From Methylobacterium haplocladii (GTDB lineage Bacteria > Pseudomonadota > Alphaproteobacteria > Rhizobiales > Beijerinckiaceae): a stretch of DNA of 64,000 nucleotides. Both the position numbers and the translations under genes were made by a program. Each line of letters opens with the position of its first letter. Positions within the stretch are counted from its first letter, which is position 1. The notes under the pieces are model-generated. The model worked only from the letters and a program-made list of their open reading frames with translations, searched no databases and was not told where the DNA came from. The stretch is from positions 1 to 64,000 of the forward strand of contig NZ_BJZT01000010.1 in assembly GCF_007992175.1 (NCBI RefSeq), given 5' to 3'. Positions 9,039 through 18,543 of this stretch are shown piece by piece.

Positions 9039-10423
9039 GGAATCGCCTCCATGTCCGGGCCGGCATCGAACTCCACGACGAAATGCACGGGAAAGGGTGT
9101 CTTGCCGGGATCGATCCGGCCGGCGGGTCCGGCAGCGCGCCGGAGACAGGGCTTTTGCAGCAGCGGCTTCAGGATCGTCGGGATCAGGGCGTGGTTGACC
9201 TGTGCCCCGAAGCAGGTGTGGAGGCCGTCACCCCACAGGATGTAATCGTCCCAGGGGCGGTCGGTGCGGAATTCTTCGGGGGCCGCGAGCTTCAATGGGT
9301 CGAACATCGCAGACAGATTGGCCGCGAGCACCATGGTCCCGGCCGGTACCGTGAGCGCGCGAAGCGTCGCGCGGGCGATCGTCGCCTCCCGCCGGGCGCG
9401 CCGATAGATCAGCGGGTTCACCGGGTTGAAGCGCAGCGCCTCGAAGACGTGGGCGGCGAGCGCCGCGTCGTCGTTCGCGCGGGCGGCACGCTGGGCGCTG
9501 GCGAGAGCGTCGGGGCGGTCGAGCAGTTGGTCGAGGGCCTGGCAGGCGGCTTTGGAGGTCGTCGGCACGGCGCCAATCAGAAGGCCGACCAGATTGTTGC
9601 GGATCGCAAGGTCGTCGGTGCCCGGCGTGCCCGAGGCCTGGAGCGCGAGGCAGCGGCCGAGGACGTCGTCGCGGGGCTCGGGCGATCCGGCCTTCCGGCG
9701 GGCGATGGTCGCGTCGAGATAGGCCCGCAACCGCCCTGCCGCCTCCACCGCGCGGGCGTCGACGTCCGGATCGGCGTTGAGATCGATGAACAGGTACCAG
9801 AACAGGATCGTGGTCCAGTCGATCATGTCCTGCCGGGAGGGGCCGGGGGTGCCGAAATAGCTGCCCACGAGCTCGGCCGGGACGCGCAGGCTCAATTCTG
9901 CCGGCACATCGATCCGGCCGGGTGTGTCGGCGACACGTTCGGCCGCGCGGCGGGCGGCGAACGGCCGGACCACGCTCTCGACGTCCTCGCGGCGCATGGC
10001 GAGCCGCATCACCGAGACGTCGCGGGTGTAGTCCGGCGTGTCGTCGATGCCGAGGAAGAAGTCCCGGCCCCCGGTGATCATCCGCATGCGGGGGCCGTAG
10101 ACGACGGCGAAGTCGCCGTCGCGCGCCAGAACCTCCTTCACGTCGCCGAACCGGGTGACGATCGCGGTCCCGGTGTTCTCGTACGACGTGATGAATCGGG
10201 TGCCGATGAGCAGGTTCGGCAGCAGCCCCCGCAGGGCCGTGAAGGCGAGGCGCTGCGCCGCCGGTTCGCTCAGCGCGCCCTTCAGCCGGTCGCCGACCGT
10301 GCCGGTGCCGGAGGAGGCGGCACGCCCCCCGATGACGGCGAGCCGCGCCAGGGCACCGAGCGCCGCCATCAGCGCGCCGAGCCGCACAGCGAGCGCGCGA
10401 AACAGGTTGGCCACGAGGGACAT
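9035..10423 (-). CDS. cytochrome P450 with atypical I-helix
   Basis: The 462-residue protein carries the P450 hallmarks: the K-helix E-A-L-R (328-331) and the heme loop WGDGLHTCFG with Cys404 as thiolate ligand. The N-terminus has a long hydrophobic/Ala-rich helix, suggesting membrane association. The I-helix reads GAVPTTS (284-290), with Pro where the usual acid of the acid-Thr proton relay sits. That relay is also altered in peroxygenase-type P450s, so peroxide-driven chemistry is possible; this is inference. It is 15 bp downstream of a DyP peroxidase in a tight operon, and no ferredoxin or reductase gene is nearby. Confidence 0.92.
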   Translation of the reverse strand: MSLVANLFRALAVRLGALMAALGALARLAVIGGRAASSGTGTVGDRLKGALSEPAAQRLAFTALRGLLPNLLIGTRFITSYENTGTAIVTRFGDVKEVLARDGDFAVVYGPRMRMITGGRDFFLGIDDTPDYTRDVSVMRLAMRREDVESVVRPFAARRAAERVADTPGRIDVPAELSLRVPAELVGSYFGTPGPSRQDMIDWTTILFWYLFIDLNADPDVDARAVEAAGRLRAYLDATIARRKAGSPEPRDDVLGRCLALQASGTPGTDDLAIRNNLVGLLIGAVPTTSKAACQALDQLLDRPDALASAQRAARANDDAALAAHVFEALRFNPVNPLIYRRARREATIARATLRALTVPAGTMVLAANLSAMFDPLKLAAPEEFRTDRPWDDYILWGDGLHTCFGAQVNHALIPTILKPLLQKPCLRRAAGPAGRIDPGKTPFPVHFVVEFDAGPDMEAIP

Positions 10424-10438
10424 CGACGGCCTCCGCGG

Positions 10439-12082
10439 TCAGGTCGGGTCGACGACGCCCATGCCGATCATCCGCAAAGCGGTCATGCTCGGGATGAAGA
10501 AGTATTCGCCGCCGCGCATCTCGACGAATTGCGGCAGGCGGTCGGCGAAGAAGGGCGGCTTGCCGGTCCTCTGGTCGGCGGCGATGACGAACTTGGCGTC
10601 CTCGCCGTGATTGCCGATCAGTGGGCAGGTGTCGCTGCCGGCGCCGAAATCGAGCCCGTAATTCATCCATTGCTGCTGGACGAACTCGAACTGGCGAAAC
10701 AGGCTCGCGCAGATCGCCAGGAAAACGATGCCCTGTTCGCCCCCCTCGGCGTAGGGCAGGCCGCGGCGAAGGATCCGGCGGCGGTTGTTCAGCACCGAGC
10801 CGTTCGAGGTCGACGGCTCGCCGGGCTTGTAGGTCGGGTCGAGCATGTCGCGCGGGTTGGCGCGGCGCAGATGCGCGCCGAGCGGGCAGCGCAGGCCCTC
10901 GGGGTCGCCGTCGTACATGAAGTCGACGAGCTGGGCGGCGAGGGGGTCGTCCTGCTGCTTGCGGTGGCCGGCCTCCAGGCTCAACGCCGTCTTGGTCTTC
11001 GCGCTCGCCTCTTTCGACTGCGCCTTGGCCTTGAAGGCCTTGTACTCGGCGTAGGTCGGGGCGGCCATCAGCGGGATGCCGTCCGACCAGCGCCCGGCGA
11101 TCTTGGCGCGGACGGTCTCTTCCGCCTCGGCCTGCGGGATCTCCATGATCCGGGCGTAGGTCTCGGCATAACGCGTCATCGCCCCGCAAAAACCGTCCAC
11201 GTCCTGGGACAGCTTGCGGTAGGCCATGAAGGTGCCGTTGCGGGTGAGGTCGAAGGGCGTGCCCGCGCTCGACAGCTCCTGGGCCTCGTCCGGATAGCCG
11301 AGCAGAAACTCGCCGGTGGCCAGCGGCCGCCAAGTCCTCTCGGGCGTGATCGCCCCGCCGCCGATCGACCGGATCGGCTCCATCACCGCGTCGTACTGGC
11401 CCTCGAAGACCGGATCGCCGAAGCCGTCGGTGAAGCCGAACGGCTCCTTGGAGGTCGGTTCGGGTGTGCCCTCCGGGCCGGACGCCATGATCGCCGAGGC
11501 GTCCTGGTAGTCGAGGCCGCCGTCGCGGCCGTTGCCGGGGAGGATCGAGACGCCGCCCACCGCTGCGCATTGGTCGCGCAGCCATTGCGTCGCCCGTTCG
11601 AGGTCGGCGACGGGCGTGCCGTCCGGATTCATCGCGGCGTTGAGCTGGACGAGCGCGTGGACCCGGCGGTCGCCGGTGGCGCCCTCCCAGATCGGGTCCC
11701 AGGCCCAGGGCTTGTCCGGATCGGGACCGCGGTCGCCGAGGATCGCGGTACGCGCGCCCATGCCCTGGATGAACTCGTCCGGCAGTTCGCTCAGCGTCCG
11801 CGTCGGCAGCCCGAGGGCGTAGAGGCCGAAGAAGGTGAAGGCGATGTTGATCGTCACGCTCGGGCGCGGGATCTCGACATGGCCGCCCTTCGGGTAATGT
11901 GCCCGGCTGTCGTCCCATTTCACTGCCGTGGTGATCGAGGGGCGGATGCGGTCGACGAAGTCGCGGCCCTTCTGCGCATCGGCGATGTGCAGGAAGATGT
12001 AGCGCGCCTTCGGAAAGCCCTGACGGCCGTAGGCACGCAGGATGTTGCCCTGGATGTCGGCGAGATCGAGCGCACGCGTCAT
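10439..12082 (-). CDS. DyP-type heme peroxidase
   Basis: The 547-residue protein has the DyP signature GFTDG (216-220, distal Asp219), a proximal His404 in CPLGAHLRRANPRD, and a distal Arg cluster at about 434-440 (NNRRRILRR). DyP enzymes oxidise bulky substrates with H2O2 through heme. The length fits the larger DyP classes. No Sec or Tat signal is seen, and no encapsulin gene is adjacent, so it is probably cytoplasmic. The start at 12082 is preferred over an upstream extension because MTRALDLADIQGNILRAYGR is the family's normal N-terminus. It is third in a five-gene operon. Confidence 0.93.
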   Translation of the reverse strand: MTRALDLADIQGNILRAYGRQGFPKARYIFLHIADAQKGRDFVDRIRPSITTAVKWDDSRAHYPKGGHVEIPRPSVTINIAFTFFGLYALGLPTRTLSELPDEFIQGMGARTAILGDRGPDPDKPWAWDPIWEGATGDRRVHALVQLNAAMNPDGTPVADLERATQWLRDQCAAVGGVSILPGNGRDGGLDYQDASAIMASGPEGTPEPTSKEPFGFTDGFGDPVFEGQYDAVMEPIRSIGGGAITPERTWRPLATGEFLLGYPDEAQELSSAGTPFDLTRNGTFMAYRKLSQDVDGFCGAMTRYAETYARIMEIPQAEAEETVRAKIAGRWSDGIPLMAAPTYAEYKAFKAKAQSKEASAKTKTALSLEAGHRKQQDDPLAAQLVDFMYDGDPEGLRCPLGAHLRRANPRDMLDPTYKPGEPSTSNGSVLNNRRRILRRGLPYAEGGEQGIVFLAICASLFRQFEFVQQQWMNYGLDFGAGSDTCPLIGNHGEDAKFVIAADQRTGKPPFFADRLPQFVEMRGGEYFFIPSMTALRMIGMGVVDPT

Positions 12083-12101
12083 GCTGCGGTCCCTTTCGCT
12101 G

Positions 12102-13130
12102 TCAGGACCGCCCGGAGCGGAGCGCTCCGGCCGGAGGCGCCGCGGTCTGGGTGTTGTAGGGGGCGACCGGTGTGGGGCCGAGGGTCGTGACGACGCCCGC
12201 CGCCTGGGTCGGCCCGCTCGGGTCGTCGGGCCGGTGCTCGTCGATGAAGCGCCCGAAGGCCGCGTGCAGCGTGGCGGCGTCGACACCCTGGTTGGCGAGT
12301 GCGAACCGGGTGAAGGCCTGCTGCAGGTAGAGCGCCTTCAACACCGAGGGCAGGTCGGAATGCGGCGCCGTCGGGAACGGCACCGCTCCGTTCCGCATCA
12401 CCGTGAGGTAGGCGACGAACAGGCTCGCCACGAGCGCCACGAAGCCGATCGTCGCGATCGCGAGCCAGGGCAGGCCGCCGACGTGGAGGATCGCCAGCAC
12501 CAGTGCCCCCAGGAACACGACAGCGGACACCGCCGCCGGCCCGATCAGCCAGTTCTGCCGCAACGACGGGACCTGCGGCGCGCCGACCCAGTAATCGTTG
12601 AACGGCATCGTCGTCTCGATCTGGCAGCGCAGCACGTAGTCCTGGAAGCCGCGGCTGTCATCGATGCCCTCGAAGCCGTAACAGGCGGAGAAGATCGACT
12701 TCAGCTCCTTCCCCATCGTCCGCCAGAGCTCGTCGAGATAGGCGCGCAGCTCGCTCTCGTCCCCGGAGCGCGCGTCGAAATCGGCGACGAAGACGAGGTA
12801 GGGGCAGGGCAGCTTGTCGACCGGCTCGGCGACCGCCGGGTTCGGCCCGCGCAAGGCCACCTCCAGGGCGTTGCGCTCGGTGCGCCCGTTGAACACCACG
12901 TCGGTCAGGATGGCGAAGCGCGCGAAATGCGTGCGGGTGTTGCGCGAGAACGGGCTGTTGATCCCGATCTTCGTCGTCGCCGGCGATTGCAGGGCGGTGG
13001 GCAGCACGTAGAGCGCCCGGTGCAGCGCGCTCACCGGCGAGCAGGTCTGCCCGTCGTCGGCGACGAGCACGTCGGTGCGCACCGGCGCCAGCACGGTGAG
13101 GAAGTAGTGGCCGCCATCGAAGTTCGGCAT
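12102..13130 (-). CDS. unknown membrane protein A of the DyP/P450 operon
   Basis: I do not recognise a named family. The N-terminal ~190 residues look soluble and alpha/beta. Two transmembrane helices follow at about 195-216 and 221-244, and a ~95-residue C-terminal tail ends in a Pro/Ala-rich stretch. It shares ordered motifs with the next gene upstream: HFAR (68-71), FVADFD (114-119), FQDY (162-165) and QIETT (170-174). The spacing between the last two is identical in both. It is 19 bp before the DyP gene and 10 bp after its paralogue, so the four are very likely co-expressed. Confidence 0.8.
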   Translation of the reverse strand: MPNFDGGHYFLTVLAPVRTDVLVADDGQTCSPVSALHRALYVLPTALQSPATTKIGINSPFSRNTRTHFARFAILTDVVFNGRTERNALEVALRGPNPAVAEPVDKLPCPYLVFVADFDARSGDESELRAYLDELWRTMGKELKSIFSACYGFEGIDDSRGFQDYVLRCQIETTMPFNDYWVGAPQVPSLRQNWLIGPAAVSAVVFLGALVLAILHVGGLPWLAIATIGFVALVASLFVAYLTVMRNGAVPFPTAPHSDLPSVLKALYLQQAFTRFALANQGVDAATLHAAFGRFIDEHRPDDPSGPTQAAGVVTTLGPTPVAPYNTQTAAPPAGALRSGRS

Positions 13131-13140
13131 CCGGCGGCTC

Positions 13141-13827
13141 CTATCGGAAGGGCGGGTTCGGCTTGCGGCCGCGGATGAACGGCTCTCGGTGACGGTCGGC
13201 GTCGTCCGTGTCGGTGCTGGCCACCGGCGCGAAGCCCGGCGAGCCGAAATGGTTCTGGATGCCGGGCTTGCCGTCCGTCCCGGTCAGTGCCTCGCGATAG
13301 GCCCGGGCGAAGCGCTCCGGATTACCCCCGGGGCCGCCATGCCACGCGGCAAGGTCCTTCAACGCCGCGGCCACCCGCAGGGCCGACTTGATGTCGCGCT
13401 GCGCCGAGCCGGGAGTGGCATTGTAATAGTAGGTCGTATCGATCTGATTGGCGCCGATGTAGTTCTTGAACGGCGTGATCGGGATCGAGTGCGGAAACTT
13501 GCTGCTCGAATACCAGAACAGGTCGAGGCCGTTCGGGATGCCGTCCGAGAATGCGTCGATATACTGGTCCCAGGTGCCGTTGAAGTTGCTGACGAACAGC
13601 ATGTAGTCGTTGGCGAGACGCGGCTTGCCCTGGCCGAGGTCGGGCCACTGGTCGCGCCGGATCATCACCCAGCGGGCGAAGTGGATCAGCGAGAGCCCGA
13701 GCAGTCCGGACAGGAAACCCGGCAGGCCGCGCGCCACCATGAACAGGAACTGGTTGATCCAGGTCTTCCAGGGCGGCATCGGTGTGATGACGTTCATGCC
13801 GTAGGCTTTGCCGGCCACGTTCGACAT
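13141..13827 (-). CDS. unknown membrane protein B of the DyP/P450 operon (paralogue of A)
   Basis: This 228-residue protein is the first gene of the operon. A long hydrophobic segment spans about 24-56. Motifs HFAR (49-52), FVSNFN (78-83), FKNY (120-123) and QIDTT (128-132) match, in order, those of the 342-residue neighbour, so the two share a domain. No catalytic motif is recognised. The C-terminus is charged and disordered-looking. The start ATG at 13827 is preceded by GGGAGGC, a good ribosome-binding site. The function is unknown; association with heme oxidation is inferred from context only. Confidence 0.8.
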   Translation of the reverse strand: MSNVAGKAYGMNVITPMPPWKTWINQFLFMVARGLPGFLSGLLGLSLIHFARWVMIRRDQWPDLGQGKPRLANDYMLFVSNFNGTWDQYIDAFSDGIPNGLDLFWYSSSKFPHSIPITPFKNYIGANQIDTTYYYNATPGSAQRDIKSALRVAAALKDLAAWHGGPGGNPERFARAYREALTGTDGKPGIQNHFGSPGFAPVASTDTDDADRHREPFIRGRKPNPPFR

Positions 13828-13976
13828 GGGCGCCTCCCTGATTCCGAGACCGGAACTTATGACAGGATCGCCGACGCTGATAGGCTGCCGAAAGATATCA
13901 TTTTCGTAAGAATATTATCAAATTTATTGTGCATATCTGTATATTATATCCTAATAAACGACTCTATAGCCGCAAT

Positions 13977-13991
13977 TTCTAAAATTTAGAA
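13977..13991. promoter_or_regulatory. short AT-rich palindrome, possible operator
   Basis: TTCTAAA-A-TTTAGAA is a perfect 7-bp inverted repeat around one central base, in the AT-rich part of the divergent intergenic region. Size and symmetry suit a dimeric regulator, but no known consensus is recognised, and such palindromes also arise by chance in AT-rich DNA. Confidence 0.3.
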
Positions 13992-14092
13992 TTCATTTGA
14001 AATTATATAAAGAACTATGTGTCGACATAGGCGGCTATGTGAACGACATATATATTGAATTTCACAGGACTTTTCTGAAATTATAGGTGAGG

Positions 14093-14126
14093 GGCAGCGG
14101 ATCGATATCAGGATCGATCCGCTGCC
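14093..14126. repeat. perfect 14-bp inverted repeat (strong hairpin) in the kdp leader
   Basis: GGCAGCGGATCGAT (14093-14106) and its exact complement (14113-14126) flank a six-base loop ATCAGG. It lies ~145 bp before the first kdp-associated ORF and lacks a T-run, so it is not a standard terminator. It could be an RNA hairpin in the 5' leader or a DNA site. Confidence 0.7.
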
Positions 14127-14269
14127 GTCGCCGGCCCGATCCTCACGCGATCCTTATGCGGCGGCGGTCACCGCTGTCTCGAATCCTGATGCGCTTCCCG
14201 GCACGAGTCGGTGCGAGGCAGGGCCGCCCGGTCGCGGCCCGCACAGCTTCGTCCGCCGGACACGCCATC

Positions 14270-14353
14270 ATGCTCGACATCGTCTTCGTCAGTGCCGGCC
14301 TCGCCTTCTTCGGCGTCGCGGCCGGCTACGCGATCCTCTGCCAACGGCTCTGA
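14270..14353 (+). CDS. 27-residue membrane peptide upstream of kdpF
   Basis: ATG at 14270 starts [20 protein letters not shown] and ends ILCQRL, a single hydrophobic helix. It is followed 11 bp later by kdpF. Similar mini-ORFs precede kdpF in other alphaproteobacteria as I recall. It may be a second KdpF-like stabilising subunit. It is too short for ordinary gene callers; support is position, hydrophobicity and the conserved acidic-start/basic-end layout. Confidence 0.6.
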   Translation: MLDIVFVSAGLAFFGVAAGYAILCQRL

Positions 14354-14364
14354 GGGAGGCCCGC

Positions 14365-14454
14365 GTGACCCTCGACCTCATGCTCGGCGCCCTCGTGACC
14401 GCCGGCCTCCTCGCCTATCTCGCCTACGCCCTCGTCCGGCCCGAGCGGTTCTGA
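14365..14454 (+). CDS. kdpF: K+-transporting ATPase subunit F
   Basis: From GTG 14365 the 29-residue product reads [20 protein letters not shown] and ends YALVRPERF. This is the standard KdpF layout of a single membrane helix closing with a P-E-R/K-F-like tail. KdpF stabilises the KdpABC complex. It sits 11 bp before kdpA, with an AGGAC-like ribosome-binding site between them. Confidence 0.88.
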   Translation: MTLDLMLGALVTAGLLAYLAYALVRPERF

Positions 14455-14465
14455 AGGACGACATC

Positions 14466-16181
14466 ATGACCCTCAACGGTTGGATCCAGATCGCGCTGTT
14501 CTGCGCGACGGTGCTGGCGCTGGTGAAGCCCCTCGGTGCCTACATGGCCCGCGTCTTCGACGGTGAGCGCACGCTGCTCTCGCCCGTGCTCGTCCCGGTC
14601 GAAGACGGCCTCTACAGGCTCGCCGGCATCGACGCGCGCCAGGAGCAGGGCTGGCTCGGCTACGGCCTCGCCATGCTCGCCTTCCACATCCTGGGCTTCT
14701 TGGCGCTCTATGCATTGCTGCGCTTCCAGGCGGTGCTACCCTTCAACCCGGCGGGGCAGGGTGCGGTGGCGCCCGATCTCGCCTTCAACACGTCGGCGAG
14801 CTTCGTCACCAACACCAACTGGCAGAACTACGGCGGCGAGAGCACGCTGTCGTACCTCTCCCAGATGCTCGGCCTGACCCACCAGAACTTTCTGTCGGCC
14901 GCCACCGGCATCGCGCTGGCGATGGCGCTGATCCGTGGTTTTTCGCGGTCGTCGGCCAAGACGGTGGGATCGTTCTGGGTCGATCTGACCCGCTGTACCC
15001 TCTACGTGCTGCTGCCGCTCTGCGTGGTCTACGCCCTGTTCCTGGTCTTCCAGGGCATGCCGCAGACGCTCGGCGACTACGTCGAGGCAACGACCCTGGA
15101 AGGTGCGAAGCAGACCATCGCGGTCGGCCCCGTCGCCAGCCAGGTCGCCATCAAGATGCTCGGCACCAACGGTGGCGGCTTCTTCAACGCCAACGCCGCG
15201 CATCCCTTCGAGAATCCCACCGCGCTCTCGAACTTCGTGCAGATGGTCTCGATCTTCGCGCTCGGCGCCGCGATGACCAACGTCTTCGGCCGCAAGGTCG
15301 GCGACGAGCGCCAGGGCTGGGCCATCCTCGGCGCCATGACCGTGCTGTTCCTCGCCGGCGTCACCGTCACCTACTGGGCCGAGAGCGCCGGCAGCCCGGT
15401 GCTGAACGCCCTCGGCCTGCCGGGTGGCAACCTCGAGGGCAAGGAAATCCGCTTCGGCATCGTCGCCTCCGCGCTGTTCGCTGTGGTGACGACCGCCGCC
15501 TCCTGCGGCGCAGTCAACGCCATGCACGACGCCTTCACGGCGCTGGGCGGACTGATCCCGATGATCAACATGCAGCTCGGCGAGATCATCGTCGGCGGCG
15601 TCGGCGCCGGCCTCTACGGCATGCTGGTCTTCGTCATCATCGCGATCTTCGTGGCTGGGCTGATGGTCGGGCGCACGCCCGAATATCTCGGCAAGAAGAT
15701 CGAGGCGCGCGAGGTCAAGATGGCGATGCTCGCCGTGCTCTGCCTGCCGCTGATGATGCTGGGCTTCACCGCGCTGGCGACGGTGCTGGCCGCCGGCCTC
15801 GCCGGACCCGCCAATGCCGGCCCACACGGGTTCTCAGAGATCCTCTACGCCTTCACCTCGGCGGCGGCGAACAACGGCTCGGCCTTCGGCGGGCTCACCG
15901 GCAACACGCCGTTCTACAACACCACCCTCGGCTTCGGCATGCTTGTGGGCCGGTTCTTCGTGATCATCCCGGCGCTCGCCATCGCGGGATCGTTAGCCGG
16001 CAAGGCCACGCTGCCGGCCTCGGCCGGCACCTTCCCGACGCATGGCGGGCTGTTCGTCGGGCTCCTCGTCGGCGTCATCCTGATCGTGGGCGGCTTGACG
16101 TTCTTCCCGTCGCTCGCGCTCGGCCCGATCGTCGAGCATCTCGCCGGCGCCGCCGGCCAGACCTTCGCGACGGGAGGCTGA
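14466..16181 (+). CDS. kdpA: K+-transporting ATPase subunit A (channel-like K+ pore)
   Basis: The 571-residue product begins [20 protein letters not shown] and is a multi-pass membrane protein of normal KdpA length. Selectivity-filter loops are visible, including [11 protein letters not shown] and [20 protein letters not shown]. KdpA binds and passes K+ through the inner membrane in the high-affinity KdpFABC pump. The start at 14466 is chosen over an upstream extension of the frame because it follows kdpF and matches the family N-terminus. Confidence 0.97.
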   Translation: MTLNGWIQIALFCATVLALVKPLGAYMARVFDGERTLLSPVLVPVEDGLYRLAGIDARQEQGWLGYGLAMLAFHILGFLALYALLRFQAVLPFNPAGQGAVAPDLAFNTSASFVTNTNWQNYGGESTLSYLSQMLGLTHQNFLSAATGIALAMALIRGFSRSSAKTVGSFWVDLTRCTLYVLLPLCVVYALFLVFQGMPQTLGDYVEATTLEGAKQTIAVGPVASQVAIKMLGTNGGGFFNANAAHPFENPTALSNFVQMVSIFALGAAMTNVFGRKVGDERQGWAILGAMTVLFLAGVTVTYWAESAGSPVLNALGLPGGNLEGKEIRFGIVASALFAVVTTAASCGAVNAMHDAFTALGGLIPMINMQLGEIIVGGVGAGLYGMLVFVIIAIFVAGLMVGRTPEYLGKKIEAREVKMAMLAVLCLPLMMLGFTALATVLAAGLAGPANAGPHGFSEILYAFTSAAANNGSAFGGLTGNTPFYNTTLGFGMLVGRFFVIIPALAIAGSLAGKATLPASAGTFPTHGGLFVGLLVGVILIVGGLTFFPSLALGPIVEHLAGAAGQTFATGG

Positions 16182-16182
16182 G

Positions 16183-16377
16183 ATGCGTCACGTCGTGCCG
16201 CCGCCCCGTGTTTCCTCCGCCCAGGGCCTGCGCCTCCACAGGCCGCGCCCCGCGGTCCGAGCCCGTGCCGTCGAGATACCGCCGGTGCGGGTCTCCGACC
16301 TGATCCTCGCCGTCCTCAGCGTCTGCCTGCTCGGCGCCGTGGCGATGTTCGCCGGCCTGTCGATTCTCGCGCCCTGA
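16183..16377 (+). CDS. 64-residue membrane ORF between kdpA and kdpB
   Basis: ATG at 16183 begins one base after the kdpA stop, implying coupled translation. The first ~38 residues are basic and Pro/Arg-rich; residues ~37-62 form one hydrophobic helix (LILAVLSVCLLGAVAMFAGL). I do not recognise it. A third small membrane peptide inside a kdp operon suggests a pump-associated role, but the ORF could also be GC-rich chance coding. Confidence 0.5.
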   Translation: MRHVVPPPRVSSAQGLRLHRPRPAVRARAVEIPPVRVSDLILAVLSVCLLGAVAMFAGLSILAP

Positions 16378-16438
16378 CAACTGACGCCGCGCGTGCCCGG
16401 CGCTGCGGCCCCGTCTCTCACCCGTTGGATTGTTCGCG

Positions 16439-18526
16439 ATGGCTCCCCGGTCCTCCTCCCTATTCAGCCCCGCCCTGGTCGGGCCGGCGCTGATCGGCTC
16501 GCTCCAGAAGCTCGACCCGCGCGCGATGATCAGGAACCCCGTGATGTTCACGGTGGAGGTGGTCGCGGCACTCACCACGGTGCTGTTCGCGCGGGACGTC
16601 GTCACCGGCGGGGCGGACCTGCTGTTCTCAGGGCAGATCATCCTCTGGCTCTGGTTCACGCTGGTCTTCGCGAACTTCGCCGAGGCGCTGGCCGAGGGCC
16701 GCGGCAAGGCGCAGGCCGACTCCTTGAGGCGCACGCGCACCGAGATGACGGCGAAACGCCTGACGGGGGCGGGCCGCGACTTCGAGACCGTGGCTGGCAC
16801 GCTCCTCAAGGTCGGCGACGTGGTGCTGGTCGAGGCCGGCGACTTGATCCCCTCCGACGGCGAGGTCATCCAGGGCGTCGCCTCGGTGAACGAGGCGGCC
16901 ATCACCGGCGAATCCGCCCCCGTCATCCGCGAATCCGGCGGCGACCGCTCGGCGGTGACCGGCGGAACGCAGGTGATCTCCGACGAGATCCGTGTGCGGA
17001 TCACGGCTGCAGCTGGATCGACCTTCGTCGACCGCATGATCGCGCTGGTGGAGGGTGCCGCGCGCCAGAAGACGCCGAACGAGATCGCGCTGAACATCCT
17101 GCTCGCCGGCCTGACCATAGTCTTCGTGTTCGCGGTCGCCTCGATCCCGAGCTTTGCCAGCTATGCAGGCGGCTCGATCCCCCTGATCGTGCTGGTCGCC
17201 CTGTTCGTGACGCTGATCCCGACCACCATCGGCGCGCTGCTCTCGGCTATCGGCATCGCCGGCATGGACCGGCTGGTGCGCTTCAACGTGCTCGCCATGT
17301 CCGGCCGCGCCGTCGAGGCCGCGGGCGACGTCGACACGCTGCTCCTCGACAAGACCGGCACCATCACGCTGGGCAACCGCCAGGCCACCGAGTTTCGCCC
17401 GGTACGCGGCGTCTCCGAGCAGGATCTGGCCGATGCGGCGCAGCTCGCCTCCCTCGCCGACGAGACGCCGGAGGGCCGCTCGATCGTGGTGCTTGCCAAG
17501 GAGCGCTACGGCATCCGGGCACGCGACATGGCCGGGCTCAATGCCACCTTCGTGCCGTTCACGGCCCAGTCGCGCATGTCGGGCGTCGACCTCGACGGCT
17601 CGTCGATCCGCAAAGGGGCGGTCGATTCGGTGATCGCCTCGGTCGGCACGCCGCCGACGGTGACGCACGGCAACGCCGCGCTCGCCTATCACCCCGACGA
17701 CGTCTCCGAGGCCGTCGGCGAGACCCGTGCCATCGCGGAAGAGATCGCCAAGGCCGGCGGCACGCCGCTGGCGGTGGCCCGCGACGGCCGGCTCCTCGGC
17801 GTCATCTATCTCAAGGACATCGTGAAGGGCGGCATCCGCGAGCGTTTTTTGGAATTGCGCCGGATGGGCATCCGCACGGTGATGATCACCGGCGACAACC
17901 CGATGACCGCCGCCGCCATCGCGGCCGAAGCCGGCGTCGACGATTTTCTCGCCCAGGCCACGCCCGAGGACAAGCTTGAGCTGATCCGCAAGGAGCAGGC
18001 TGAAGGAAAGCTCGTCGCCATGTGCGGCGACGGCACCAACGACGCGCCGGCCCTCGCCCAGGCCGATGTCGGCGTCGCCATGAACACCGGTACGGTGGCC
18101 GCCCGCGAGGCCGGCAACATGGTCGACCTCGACTCCGACCCGACCAAGCTCATCGAGATCGTCGGCATCGGCAAGCAACTGCTGATGACGCGCGGCGCGC
18201 TGACCACCTTCTCCATCGCCAACGACGTCGCGAAGTACTTCGCGATCATTCCGGCGATGTTCCTGACGCTGTATCCGCAGCTCCAGGCGCTCAACGTGAT
18301 GGGGTTGGCCTCTCCGCAGAGCGCGATCCTGTCGGCCATCATCTTCAACGCGCTGGTGATCGTCTTCCTGATCCCGCTGGCGCTCAAGGGCGTGTCCTAC
18401 CGCGCGGTCGGCGCCGCCTCGCTGCTGCGGCGGAATCTCCTGATCTACGGTCTCGGCGGCCTCGTGGTGCCCTTCGCCGGCATCAAGGCGATCGACCTCA
18501 CCGTCAGCGCGCTTCACCTCGCTTGA
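16439..18526 (+). CDS. kdpB: K+-transporting P-type ATPase subunit B
   Basis: The 695-residue product carries the P-type ATPase motifs: ITGESAPV (actuator), DKTGTIT (phosphorylated Asp), KGAVD in the nucleotide domain and [20 protein letters not shown] (hinge). KdpB hydrolyses ATP to drive K+ uptake through KdpA. ATG 16439 is preferred to the in-frame TTG at 16430. An open frame on the opposite strand covers most of the gene but is shadow. Confidence 0.97.
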   Translation: MAPRSSSLFSPALVGPALIGSLQKLDPRAMIRNPVMFTVEVVAALTTVLFARDVVTGGADLLFSGQIILWLWFTLVFANFAEALAEGRGKAQADSLRRTRTEMTAKRLTGAGRDFETVAGTLLKVGDVVLVEAGDLIPSDGEVIQGVASVNEAAITGESAPVIRESGGDRSAVTGGTQVISDEIRVRITAAAGSTFVDRMIALVEGAARQKTPNEIALNILLAGLTIVFVFAVASIPSFASYAGGSIPLIVLVALFVTLIPTTIGALLSAIGIAGMDRLVRFNVLAMSGRAVEAAGDVDTLLLDKTGTITLGNRQATEFRPVRGVSEQDLADAAQLASLADETPEGRSIVVLAKERYGIRARDMAGLNATFVPFTAQSRMSGVDLDGSSIRKGAVDSVIASVGTPPTVTHGNAALAYHPDDVSEAVGETRAIAEEIAKAGGTPLAVARDGRLLGVIYLKDIVKGGIRERFLELRRMGIRTVMITGDNPMTAAAIAAEAGVDDFLAQATPEDKLELIRKEQAEGKLVAMCGDGTNDAPALAQADVGVAMNTGTVAAREAGNMVDLDSDPTKLIEIVGIGKQLLMTRGALTTFSIANDVAKYFAIIPAMFLTLYPQLQALNVMGLASPQSAILSAIIFNALVIVFLIPLALKGVSYRAVGAASLLRRNLLIYGLGGLVVPFAGIKAIDLTVSALHLA

Positions 18527-18543
18527 ACCCATCGAGTCCCGCC

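Larger units (their letters stand above)
13828..14269. promoter_or_regulatory. divergent intergenic region between the DyP/P450 and kdp operons
   Basis: About 440 bp separate two divergent operons. Positions 13890-14080 are sharply more AT-rich than the flanks, and no gene is seen. The region contains a 7-1-7 palindrome at 13977-13991 and a perfect 14-bp inverted repeat at 14093-14126. Promoters for both operons must lie here, but I could not assign -35/-10 boxes with confidence. Confidence 0.6.

Noticed and set aside
9011..12190. A 1059-codon plus-strand frame (and minus-strand frame 9228-11918)
   Set aside because: Both lie over the P450 and DyP genes, whose motifs are complete in another frame; composition is typical shadow coding.
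16628..18532. A 634-codon minus-strand frame
   Set aside because: Antisense shadow of kdpB, His/Arg/Asp-rich with no recognisable domain.
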